Positions 55,027 through 64,000 of a stretch of DNA of 64,000 nt are shown one piece after another. Source of the DNA: Paralithodes platypus (lineage: Eukaryota > Arthropoda > Malacostraca > Decapoda > Lithodidae). The notes beneath the pieces are model-generated. The model searched no databases. It was not told where the DNA came from and worked only from the letters and a program-made list of their open reading frames with translations. A program made the position numbers and the translations under genes. Position 1 is the stretch's first letter, and each line of letters begins with the position of its first letter. The stretch is from the NCBI GenBank assembly GCA_032716605.1, contig CM064480.1:26092129-26156128 (forward strand). The letters are read 5' to 3'.

Positions 55027-56036
55027 AACTTTCCCGCTGGTAAGAGTGGGAAATATTTGTTGCCTTCCAATATTAAACGTTTTACTTTCAACCGGCCCAA
55101 CATTACAGTTAGTTGAATCCAGTTGAGAGAGCCGACCAGAGACTCCCAGACCCTCCGTGTCGTAGTCAGACTGTGAAGAAACATGAACAGTTTCCTGCGA
55201 AACCTTTTATGATTGTCCACACTCTGACTCAGAGTGAGAGCAGCTGTGTCCCAGACCAGCCCTATCCACTGAATTACTCGTGAGGGAACAAGGTTTGACT
55301 TTACCAGATTTACCTTGAACCCTAGAGTTTTGACATGATTTAAAATGATATTGACATGTTTGATGCATAATTGCTCTGTCTCTGCCACCACTAGCCAGTC
55401 GTCTAGGTACCACAAAACTCTGATTCCTTGCTTTAACAACGGCATCAGGGCTTGCCGGACTAATTTCGTGAATAATCGAGGTGCCAGGTTCAAACCGAAT
55501 GGCATCCTTTGAAAAACAAAATTTTGGTGCCTGATCCGTAAGGCCAGAAACCTTTGAAACCTTTTGTTTACCGATACGTGCCAATAAGCGTCTGTCAGGT
55601 CTAGGGAACACATCCAACCTCCCGGCGGAAGTGTTAGCCTGATTTGGTGTACTGTTAACATTCGGAATGACTCGTTGTGAATGTGAAGGTTCAGATAAGA
55701 CAGGTCTATGACCGGTCTCATCTGAACACTGTCCCTTTTGGGAACCAAAAATAGCTTGGACGTGAATACAGGGTAATTTGGGGGGACCGGGATGATGACA
55801 TTCTTGGCAATCATTTCCTGGACCAGTGACTCCACCTCTAAAGAAACAAAATTCGCCGTTGTCGGCTGACGTAAGCGAGGTCGCCGGAGCCACTGCCAAG
55901 TGATGCCTTTGCGTGCCACCATCCGTGCCCAAGTGTTTAACGGCCATGCTTGGTGACACGTTCGGAACGACCCAGTTAGCAGACAAGGGTTCGCCGGCTG
56001 TACTACCCTCGGATCCGCCGGCCTTAAGACTGGCAC
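54132..56036 (-). CDS. DIRS reverse transcriptase-RNase H (copy F), intact
   Basis: 634 open codons; the first codon listed is GTG, so this is not a proven start. RT: SLDLTDAYWHV (about 145-155), PFGLNLAP (179-186), YLDDWLVV (210-217). RNase H: WVDTDASG (371-378), VKELL (406-410), RMDNLNAV (431-438), WADALSR (482-488). It copies the element RNA into DNA. No methyltransferase-like domain is seen. In F, the gag stop TAG is in the same frame as RT because two bases are missing after the slippery run, so F could only make RT by stop readthrough. Confidence 0.93.
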   Translation of the reverse strand: MPVLRPADPRVVQPANPCLLTGSFRTCHQAWPLNTWARMVARKGITWQWLRRPRLRQPTTANFVSLEVESLVQEMIAKNVIIPVPPNYPVFTSKLFLVPKRDSVQMRPVIDLSYLNLHIHNESFRMLTVHQIRLTLPPGGWMCSLDLTDAYWHVSVNKRFQRFLALRIRHQNFVFQRMPFGLNLAPRLFTKLVRQALMPLLKQGIRVLWYLDDWLVVAETEQLCIKHVNIILNHVKTLGFKVNLVKSNLVPSRVIQWIGLVWDTAALTLSQSVDNHKRFRRKLFMFLHSLTTTRRVWESLVGSLNWIQLTVMLGRLKVKRLILEGNKYFPLLPAGKLWPIPKLIHTLLAVWAKRETLHSIMSWTSPPPTVWVDTDASGTIGWGFQSNQGHQGQGLWSHLEISHINVKELLVPLYFLQAHGPALRGKSVAFRMDNLNAVHCIQKQGSTRSRKLLNVSEEIFTLANRLDIYLHASYLPGVANVWADALSRRQSTTVEWELKQPIFNQMIAELYHPQVDLFASEGTHKLPLYLTRRTKTPAGGPDALVTDWNRWSSIYLFPPPDASLMCHVVNKLRDYRGLVSLVAPLWPAQLWYQQLKTWCPHPVSLPVGYFHLDTIGNLATSLTFALWTFRRPSG

Positions 56037-56051
56037 CGGGAGTGAGAGAGA

Positions 56052-56061
56052 CTAGTTTTTT
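56052..56061 (-). promoter_or_regulatory. Slippery heptamer before gag stop (copy F)
   Basis: A AAA AAC TAG on the minus strand. The heptamer is kept, but a 2-base loss after it compared with copy A places RT in frame 0. Confidence 0.6.
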
Positions 56062-58665
56062 GATGGTGGTGGAGTTGGTGGTGGTGGACGCTTCGCCGGC
56101 TGGCTGGCGTTGGCCGAAGACGGGCCCTGACCTGGCTTATTATGGCCGCGTCCTCTCTGACCTGAAAACCTACTCTGTCTATGCCTGTACTGACCTTGAG
56201 GGGAGGAGGAGGACTTAGGTGGAAGAAAGGGCTTAGATCCCCCCGGCTGAGACTTAGCGACTGGCCTGGGTTTGGGGAAGTTAAAGGCAGGTTTCTTAGA
56301 AGGGGTGGGACTGTGTTTAAAGGCCTGAGCCATATTAAACACCGTTCGCCACACGTCAGGGGACATTAAAGAGGGAGTGAGCACTGGTGACATGACCACC
56401 TGATTCGCAATGCGATCAGGCAGTTTTCGGACTAAGGACATTCTGAGGTCTTGTCTCGCTCGGCGGTGCGGATGTCACCCAAATATTGGATTGACAACTG
56501 AAGAAGCAGTCGCCGGGACAATTCAACCGATCGTCTGGCATCCGCGTCTGCGATTGCCTGAGTGGACCGGAGCAAAGACTTTGCTACCTGTTGAGACACT
56601 ATGTATTGAGAGAACAGGCGAAAAGCTTTCCCCCTTAGCCTAAATTCTCGGTCTAGGTGAGTTGGGGTAGGGGTAGTGAAAGGGTCTTTTAGCTCACAAA
56701 GATTAATTTTAGGGGCAGCTAAGAAAGCAAACAAAGCTGAAGGGACTCCGCCGGCAGAACACACTGGCATGGAGAACCAAGAATGAGTATCTTGAGGGAT
56801 CTGGTGGGAAGTTTTGGAAGTAAATGTGGTCGCAAAGTTTTGAGCCTCTGTCTCCCATTCCACCCAAGGTCCTGGACCCAACTGCCCCACCTTCAAGACT
56901 GGATTAGCTGCTGTGTCTGTGACGGTTTGCAAATCGAGTTCTGGAGTGAGAGCTGACAGAGTCTTAATGTCATTAAACCCATCATGCTTAGACCAGTCTG
57001 AAAACAATTTTGAAGCTGAGGCAGAGGGTAAAGCCGGCTTAGCAGCATAAACAAAATAGTCCTTTTGATAATAACTAGGTATAGCCTTTATGTTGACATC
57101 TAGTACATTTCCCAAAGTATCCAAGGCCCTTAATTTCTTAGATTTATTGCCCTGGATGACCCACTCACGCGGTACTGGGAGTTCCCCTGACAAGGTAGGT
57201 TGGGCGAGCTCTGGTTTAGTGGGGGTCAAAAGGACCCATGACTCGTCTGGTCCGTAAAGCAAGGGCATAGCTACCTTTCTGAGAGGCGCTCTGTCTAGAG
57301 GGGGTGGATTGACATCCGTTATAACCCTTACATTCGAAGTGGTCAATGCCGCCGTAGCAGGCCTGGAAACCACTGATGGTGACAGAGGGGGAGGGTGAGG
57401 GATCTGAGTCAAAGCAATAGAAGTCATCAGAGGCCGTACCGTAGAGCTTGTCATGGGAGCTCCCAAGTCCACTGTGGGAGTTTCCTGCTGTTGGCCAAAA
57501 ATTTTAGATAAGCATTACTAAGGAGCCCATCAATTTCCTGTGCAGTGACAAATTGACTTGATGATGTACTCACTGGTGAATCATTAAGATCTTGCGCGGC
57601 GTCTAAGCCTGAACCTGACTCTTGCCCTTCCATATCCGATATAATTGAAACCTCGTCTTTATGATCCTGTTCCTCCTGAGAAGATCCCGCCGAAGCTGGG
57701 GTACCACCTTGTTGCCAAGATAAGTCAGGAATAGAGGATGGGATCGCCGCGTCCCGGTGGACGTCAGCCACTGTGTGAATAGTTTGAGCCGGAAGTGGGT
57801 GGTCAGGTCCTGGCCGAGAATATCGCCAAACACCTAGGCCTTGGCCTACACTCCCTTGGGAGTCCGAAACACTCTCAACCACTGAGCCCCCTGAACTCTC
57901 CAATTCCAGGGTTAAAATGTTAATGGGTAAATCATCTTTAGGTACAGGCACTATACTGGACCCTTGAGACCGAACACAAACTCTGTCTGGGGTAGAGGTA
58001 CGATGAGAAGCACTAGAAACTGGCGAATGTCGGGAGGCCTTTCTATCATGGGAATCCTTTTTTGAAGATTTATGGCTGCGGTGTGACCGTGAACTACTCT
58101 TCGATTTGGAGGATTTATCGCCGTGACCACTGGTGGAACTTTCTGTCTTACTCTTCTTACTCGATGGTGAAGAGGCAAGACCAGGTGGCTGGTGTCTGAG
58201 AGGTGACCTAGACCGAGATCTCTCCCGAGACGAGGAGGCTGCCGCCGGGGGTGTAGGCTCTCGTTGATGTTTCGCCGTAGCAGTAGGAGAAGACACAGAA
58301 CCCTGACCAGTCTCCGCCGGCTTACGACTAGTTACTCGAGAGGGACGTTTAGGGGGAGGGTGCTCAAAAAGAAGCCTATCCCAAAGAGGGACGTTGTCAC
58401 ATTGAAGTGACTTATGAGCCACAATCGTAGTATACGCTGACATCTGTTGCCTAACCTCTCGTAAGGCGACCGCTGCGGTCTTATCATTATCGCGGAGGAC
58501 TTTGACACTTAATTGGGAGCAAAAGGAACAGTTGCGCATCACCCACAGACCCCTTGAACGGTCTAGACATTTAACACACTTGATGCAAAGAGTGTGCGCA
58601 AAAATAGGGATACCGGCACAGGTAGGGGTAATGCATAAAGCAAAAACTGGGGCAAAGGTAGCCAT
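56052..58665 (-). pseudogene. DIRS gag (copy F), two frameshifts
   Basis: Starts at the ATG at 58665. The N-terminal Cys cluster (CITPTC, CIKCVKC, CSFC) suggests a zinc-binding module. An RS-rich segment (SRERSRSRSPLR, KSKSSSRSHRSHKSS) and an acidic Ser-rich segment follow. An indel near 57490 shifts the frame. 56432-57472 holds the conserved core (LRALDTLGNVLDVNIKAIP, GPGPWVEWE, GGVPSALFAFLAAPKINL). A deletion of about 17 bp near 56460 causes a second shift. The basic C-terminus is 56052-56441 with a proline run. The first 340 residues resemble no known capsid fold that I can recognise. Confidence 0.88.
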
Positions 58666-58723
58666 GATAGAGACTGGTGGGAAAACTACTGCAGGGTCTG
58701 TATTGGTCCGCCGGGGCCCAGCT

Positions 58724-60374
58724 CTGGAAAAAAAGAAAATTTCCAGGAATTAATGCTCATAAGGTTAACCCAACATGTTCGCACACACGTGTTAATAACC
58801 CGCCGGGTAACGAGACGTAATGTCACAACGATCACAGCTCGCTACGCGGCGGGATTCTATAAAGATTTCCGAATATCTAAACATGTCCTAAGAAAGTTAA
58901 GAATACCCTCTGACATAATATAAAGGACCAGTATGGCGTTTATAAACATAGTCTTTCCGGTAGTGACTGTTTCAAGATTCAATTTTGGAAAACAACCCCC
59001 CACAAAGACGCCGGCACCTGAATTATTTGAGCAGAATAACACAGGGCAGGCTGATACGAGATCTGATTTCTAACGAATTGTCACAAAGGATCGCCGTAAG
59101 TTTGAAGGCGGCGATACATTAACGTATCTCTCAATTAACTGGTTAACTATATGGAATTGTAAATTCCTTATTTCCTCCTCCCAGGAGCACCCGCCGGGTG
59201 TGAAAAATTTGTAAAAAAGATGTTAACCCCAATTGAGCCTTCGATCGCTGTAAGTCTGAAGGCGGCGATACATAAAGTATCACTAAAATGGATCGGTTAA
59301 CTAAACTGAATGACCAAGATGTTCATCCCACCCTACCAAGGTGCACCCGCCGGGTGAGATGTAAACAACGTTAACCCCATAAGTTCCTGTCCCCACTTCT
59401 TTGTAAAAGATCGCCGGGGAGGAAAGCCCTCAACAACAGCTAGGTTTTTCCTTTGGTTTGTAAAACCGGGTAGAAAAACTTCATAACATATGTCCGCATG
59501 AACAATGTTAGATGGGTACAGCCAGTCCGCCGGGGATCATAGGGAGCCTGAAACAGGCACCAACACAGAGACGCAGGCCTGGAGAGCCACAGACACCTCA
59601 ACGCCGGGGACACAAGCCTGTGTTGAAACCACGCGTGGCCCAACACGGCTCTCGGCCGGGTTTTTCATGGTGTAACCGAGAAAAACCCGCTGGAAAGTAA
59701 CCCACCCCGTTCAGAAACCATCTGAACGCACAAAGGACCCGAGCGCAAGCCAAGCACAACTAGCCTAGGGCCCACACAATAATCCGTGGAATTAGCCAAT
59801 ACACAACTAATCCAGGAAACATACATAGTCCGTGGAATTAGCCAATACACAACTAAACCAGGATACACATGACACAGTAGGACATATTTATAAAATAAAC
59901 AATAACACTTGTACATGTGGCAAAGCTACGAGCGGCTGGCTAGGCCTAAGCAGACGGCATAAGAAATGTTGAAATATAAACAAAAAATAATGGAAATATA
60001 ACAACAGGAACCACCGCCAACACACCACTGTAGTAAATACTTCCGACAAAGGGAAGACTGACTCAGGACCCAGAAAAAACTTCACGAAGTGAAGAAAAAT
60101 ACGCTGGGAACGTCAGAAGCAACGCTTACCTCATCAGAAAGATAAAAGGCAGCATAAAATAATGCGTAATGAAAGCCGCCTGCATCACAAGCTAACTCAA
60201 CTGTGAAAAGATCTCATGTCCACAACAGGACCACGAGGGTACATCCGAAATAGATGCCCCAAACACACGACCCAAAATACACTGCACTGCGGGCAACCAG
60301 CCCAGGACACTCCTGCTACACATATCCTAACCTTACTCGATACATCCCGGAGTAAACAAATGAGAAAAACTCAC
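58724..60374 (-). other. Candidate leader intron of DIRS copy F
   Basis: Donor GTGAGT at 60374; pyrimidine tract TTTTCTTTTTTTCCAG ending at 58724, 59 bases before the gag ATG. Inside: about 47-bp repeats near 59755-59880, and two repeats of about 153 bp (59090, 59243), each with a GATCGCYG...GGCGGCGATAC stem. Confidence 0.57.
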
Positions 60375-60444
60375 TAGGGACGCAGCAAATGCGGAACCAG
60401 CGGAGCGTGGGGAGACACATCCGGGCAGGCTGAGCGCAGAGCAG

Positions 60445-60760
60445 AGAAGGAAGAATGACGCCTGAATCAGCGTCTGGTCAAAGATCCACACAAGTACTGT
60501 ACATCCACGATATTATGGAAAGCTTATTGGATAGTTATTCTTATTTTCTTTTTGTTTTTATTTTTTACGAAGTTTTTTCGTAGTGAGAACCCAATTCATA
60601 ATGACTGAAGCCATGAGTGAGGTCGCGTGTGCTCATGATGAAGGCTCCTCAGTTTTTTAAATGCTCTGCGCGGTAGATTCAAACTACGGCGGATTAGTGT
60701 TTGAAGAGGATGCCTTATGTAATAGGCATGTTCGTCAATGATGGAGGGGCCACTAATAAA
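60445..60760 (-). repeat. DIRS 5' terminal repeat, copy F
   Basis: Minus strand begins TTTATTAGTGGCCCC; inverse copy at 52142-52440. Confidence 0.92.
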
Positions 60761-60831
60761 TATATATTTATATATACCGGTATATATATATATATATATA
60801 TGGGAAGCAACAATCCCTTTTTTGTTTATAT

Positions 60832-60869
<38 letters not shown>

Positions 60870-60917
60870 GCAACAATCCCTAGTTTATGTTTTATATATA
60901 TATATATATATATACAG

Positions 60918-60978
<61 letters not shown>

Positions 60979-61008
60979 AGCAACAATCCCTGTTTTATGT
61001 TTATATAT
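60761..61008. repeat. TA-rich minisatellite with GGGAGCAACAATCCC units
   Basis: Same unit type as at 28239-28558, adjoining the 5' end of DIRS F. Confidence 0.93.
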
Positions 61009-61010
61009 AT

Positions 61011-61240
61011 ACAGTGGGCCCCACAAGGGTGCGGTTACCTTAGTCCGAGACATGCGCGCACCCTTGTAAAACGCACCCTTGGAGCTTAAGAACCTATGGG
61101 AAATTCACTATGTAGTCCGGGGACTCTTCAAACTTAGCCTTTTTTCGCTCGATAACCCCTGAAAAACATGAACTAAGGAAAGAATACCTGTACAGTATAG
61201 AAATGTGATTAGATATTAGATAGAATAGGGGTATTACACT
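61011..61240. other. Possible end of a TA-inserted DNA transposon
   Basis: CAGTGGGCCCCACAAGGGTG begins right after TA, in pogo/Tigger style. No matching right end was found, so it may be truncated by the Penelope element. Confidence 0.4.
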
Positions 61241-61253
61241 CACTTTGGATGGT

Positions 61254-62325
61254 TTATGTATGTGTGGAGGTTGGGATGTTGGTCTTACTGAGGGTCCGAG
61301 GCTGGTTGGTGTTGTCAGTTGTGTGCTGAGCGCGGAAGCGTAAGGGAGGGGGGCACGGGGCGAGAGGAAGGGGGGCAGCATGCCTGTAGCGCTTGCCTGA
61401 AGGAAGAATTTGAAGGTCTTGTGTTTGGTTGTTGATGCTGGGGTTGAGTGTTTGGATGTATAGAGCTTCTAAAATAGCTAGTCTTCTGGGGTCTGATTCT
61501 TTGTCGAGTATGGTGGTTTGTTTGTCTAGGTCGGTGCGAGTTAGGGCAAGATGGTGGGGGGCTTGATAGTGATCTTTTATAGCGCCAGATTGAAGGTGGA
61601 GGGTTAGTCGACGGGAAAGGCGAGTCTGTGTCATTCCAACATAGGATAGGGGTCCACAGTCCCCAGAGGTGCAAATATGCTGGTATATCACATGATCGTC
61701 TTTCGGTTGGTTGGTGGAAATGGGGCGGTTACGGAGGACAAGGTTGGAGGTCTTAGGAGATTTGTAGTAAATAATGAGTTTTATTTTATTGTCAGGGTTG
61801 GTGGGGAGGACGTTTTGTGAATTATTTCTGTCATAATGGATTCGTCTGTTGTGTGGTCGGAAGACATGTAGTTTCTGTAGAAAAATGTAATGTCATTGGC
61901 CGGGTTGGTGCTAGGGGGGTCTTGTTTGTACCATTTTTCTAGGTGGTGGTTGATGGCATTGGTGACGTCAGTGTTGGAATACCCATTGTTGACTAGGACC
62001 TGGGTGAGCCTTTCCAGTTCATTGTGTGTGTCATTCCAGGTGGTGCAATGGGTGAGGGCTCTCCTTACATAGGCGGCGATGGTGGACTGATGGTATCGTT
62101 TAGGGCATTCACTTTCCCCATTAAGACATTGGCCATTGTTAGTAGGTTTGGTGTACACTGTAGTTTTGAAGCCGTGGTCGTGGAGGGAGACAAGGAGGTC
62201 GAGGAAGGGTAGATGTCCATCGGTGGTTTCTTCGTATGTGAAGTTGAGTCCGGAGGCGGCCATGAAGCGCTGCTGGAGGTCCCTGAGTTCGCCCAGGTCC
62301 TTCACCCGCACGAAGCTATCCACGA
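61254..62325 (-). pseudogene. Penelope RT end and GIY-YIG, minus arm
   Basis: LPFLDLLV, VYTKPTNNGQ, the helical linker, then after a 1-base deletion near 61812 the GIY-YIG domain (HICTSGDCGPLSYVGMTQTRLSRRL) and a Pro-rich end. The YVDD box is missing. Confidence 0.87.
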
Positions 62326-63080
62326 CCACGGCTTCAAAACTACAGTGTACACCAAACCTACTAACAATGGCCAATGTCTTAATGGAGAAAGTGAATGCCC
62401 TAAACGATACCATCAGTCCACCATCGCCGCCTATGTCAGGAGAGCCCTCACCCATTGCACCACCTGGAATGACACACACAATGAACTGGAAAGGCTCACC
62501 CAGGTCCTAGTCAACAATGGGTATTCCAACACTGACGTCACCAATGCCATCAACCACCACCTAGAAAAATGGTACAAACAAGACCCCCCTAGCACCAACC
62601 CGGCCAATGACATTACATTTTTCTACAGAAACTACATGTCTTCCGACCACACAACAGACGAATCCATTATGAAAGAAATAATTCACAAAAACGTCCTCCC
62701 CACCAACCCTGACAATAAAATAAAACTCATTATTTACTACAAATCTCCTAAGACCTCCAACCTTGTCCTCCGTAACCGCCCCATTTCCACCAACCAACCG
62801 AAAGACGATCATGTGATATACCAGCATATTTGCACCTCTGGGGACTGTGGACCCCTATCCTATGTTGGAATGACACAGACTCACCTTTCCCGTCGACTAA
62901 CCCTCCACCTTCAATCTGGCGCTATAAAAGATCACTATCAAGCCCCCCACCATCTTGCCCTATTTCGCGCCGACCTAGACAAACAAACCACCATACTCGA
63001 CAAAGAATCAGACCCCAGAAGACTAGCTATTTTAGAAGCTCTATACATCCAAACACTCAACCCCAGCATCAACAACCAAA
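62326..63080 (+). pseudogene. Penelope RT end and GIY-YIG, plus arm
   Basis: Continuous from HDHGFKTTVYTKPTN through the linker to GIY-YIG (GDCGPLSYVGMTQTHLSRRL, LQSGAIKDHY) and ALYIQTLNPSINNQ, where LINE sequence begins. It lacks the indel of the minus arm. Truncated at both ends. Confidence 0.87.
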
Positions 63081-64000
63081 GGAGAATTCATTGCACCAGA
63101 AACCAATGAGATAGGTACAGAGGAAATGCCGGAAGTCACATTTAACAGACCAGAGCTCATAGACAAAATGAGTAAGGTGGATCCAAACAAAGCCGCTGGA
63201 CCGGACGGAGTATCAGGCTGGATTATTAAAGAAAATGCTATGGAACTGAGTATACCGTTATATGACATAATGACCAAATCATTGGACACAGGGATAGTAC
63301 CTACAGAATGGAAAAGAGCAAACATTATTCCTATATTTAAGGGAGGAAGCAGAGATAAACCACTGAACTATAGACCTGTATCACTATTGAGCATCCTCAT
63401 GAAGATTCTGGAAGGATTAATAAGGGACAAATGGGTTAACTACCTGGAATCCAAAAGATTAATTACTGACCGACAATTTGGATTCAGAGGAGGCAGATCA
63501 TGTGTAAGCAACTTGTTGAGTTTTTACTCTAGAGTAATAGACACAGTGGACAAGAGGGAAGGATGGGTAGACTGTGCCTACCTAGACTTTAAAAAGGCAT
63601 TTGACAAAGTTCCACACAAGAGATTGCTGTGGAAATTAAAACATGAGGGAAAAGTAGGAGACAAACTGCTGAAATGGATGGAGAGCTACCTTAGCGGAAG
63701 ACAGATGAGAACAACAGTAAGGGGGAAATCGTCAAACTGGACTCAAATTACGAGTGGGGTACCACAAGGATCTGTCCTAGCCCCAATCATGTTTCTAATA
63801 TTTGTAAATGACTTACCTGAGGGACTAACAAGCTACATGAGCATGTTTGCGGATGATGCTAAGCTGCTTAAAACGATCAGAACCCAGGAGGATTGCCTTG
63901 AGCTCCAAGCAGATTTGCAAAAGATCCATGAATGGAGCATCAAATGGAATATGGAGTTCAATGCAGGGAAATGTAAGATTCTAGAAATGGGTAAAAGCAA
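63081..64000 (+). pseudogene. CR1/Jockey-like LINE reverse transcriptase, runs off window
   Basis: One open frame from 63081 to the window end: KAAGPDGVSGWI, NYRPVSLLSILMKILE, QFGFRGGRSC, CAYLDFKKAFDKVPH (box A), SGVPQGSVLAPIMFLIFVNDL (box B), MFADDAKLL (box C). It is joined directly to the Penelope arm, so it is 5'-truncated or inserted there; the endonuclease is absent. The clade is CR1/Jockey-like by motif style. Integrity beyond 64000 is unknown. Confidence 0.88.

Larger units (their letters stand above)
52100..60760 (-). mobile_element. DIRS1-like retrotransposon copy F, complete length
   Basis: 8,661 bp with no nested insertion. Minus strand: 5' repeat (60760-about 60445), leader intron candidate, gag (58665-56052), RT-RNase H (to 54132), recombinase (to 53176), 3' UTR (to 52620), complementary region (52619-52512), inverted 5' repeat and 3' terminus at 52100. 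RT-RNase H and recombinase are intact; gag has two frameshifts. Both flanks are TA minisatellite. It serves as the reference copy of the window. Confidence 0.95.
61241..63080. mobile_element. Penelope-like element 3, head-to-head inverted
   Basis: Two arms encode the same protein region in opposite directions: minus 62325 down to about 61254, plus about 62325-63080. The minus arm starts further upstream in RT (FVRVKDLGELRDLQQRF), and the plus arm starts at DHGFKTTVYTKPTN. A segment of about 110 bp (62213-62325) is present only once. Confidence 0.9.

Noticed and set aside
52100..60760. Reading the DIRS copies as LTR retrotransposons
   Set aside because: The ends are inverted rather than direct repeats, there is no protease or DDE integrase, and no target duplication.

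Overview
The window is a repeat-on-repeat stretch of a eukaryotic nuclear genome, most likely an arthropod and plausibly a decapod crustacean. That assignment is an inference: it rests on several DIRS1-like tyrosine-recombinase retrotransposons, GIY-YIG Penelope-like elements, several LINE types and very dense TA microsatellites. I found no host gene, no rRNA, no functional tRNA, no CRISPR and no bacterial feature. Nearly every recognisable protein is a retrotransposon protein, and most are broken.

Layout. (1) 1-3528: DIRS copy A, minus strand, 3' side beyond the window edge, cut in its gag. (2) 3529-15535: DIRS copy B, minus strand, with both ends, carrying two copies of one LINE (4926-7102 and 10856-12071); the first LINE holds a TA-flanked palindromic DNA transposon (5619-6588). 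(3) 15536-20698: non-coding DNA with a TA-flanked DNA transposon (15744-19110) that was hit by a piggyBac-like MITE and by an RTE-type LINE, itself hit by a SINE; then tandem repeats. (4) 20699-28238: a solo DIRS end fragment and a Penelope-like element with tandem pseudo-LTRs, split by a LINE (22289-24994, containing a tRNA-Arg-derived insert) and by a SINE/RTE block (26580-27982). (5) 28559-51275: DIRS copy E, plus strand, a second DIRS family, opened by two small insertions, by DIRS copy D (38160-44687) and by a block of tandem repeats, an inverted Penelope element and a SINE-tail satellite. (6) 52100-60760: DIRS copy F, minus strand, the best preserved copy. (7) 61011-64000: a possible transposon end, a head-to-head Penelope element and the start of a CR1/Jockey-like LINE running off the window.

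The TA-rich minisatellite blocks at 28239-28558, 51276-52099 and 60761-61008 look like one ancestral array into which DIRS E and DIRS F both inserted.

The DIRS copies explain one another. Each complete copy has a 5' terminal repeat of about 300 bp, a leader with what looks like a 1.3-1.7 kb intron, gag, RT-RNase H and tyrosine-recombinase frames, then an internal complementary region that pairs with both element ends, and an inverted copy of the 5' repeat. The gag to RT junction carries A AAA AAC directly before the gag stop, with RT in the -1 frame in copies A, B and E. The recombinase frame is another -1 step away and stays open across much or all of the RT region in both families. These are the most interesting observations here.
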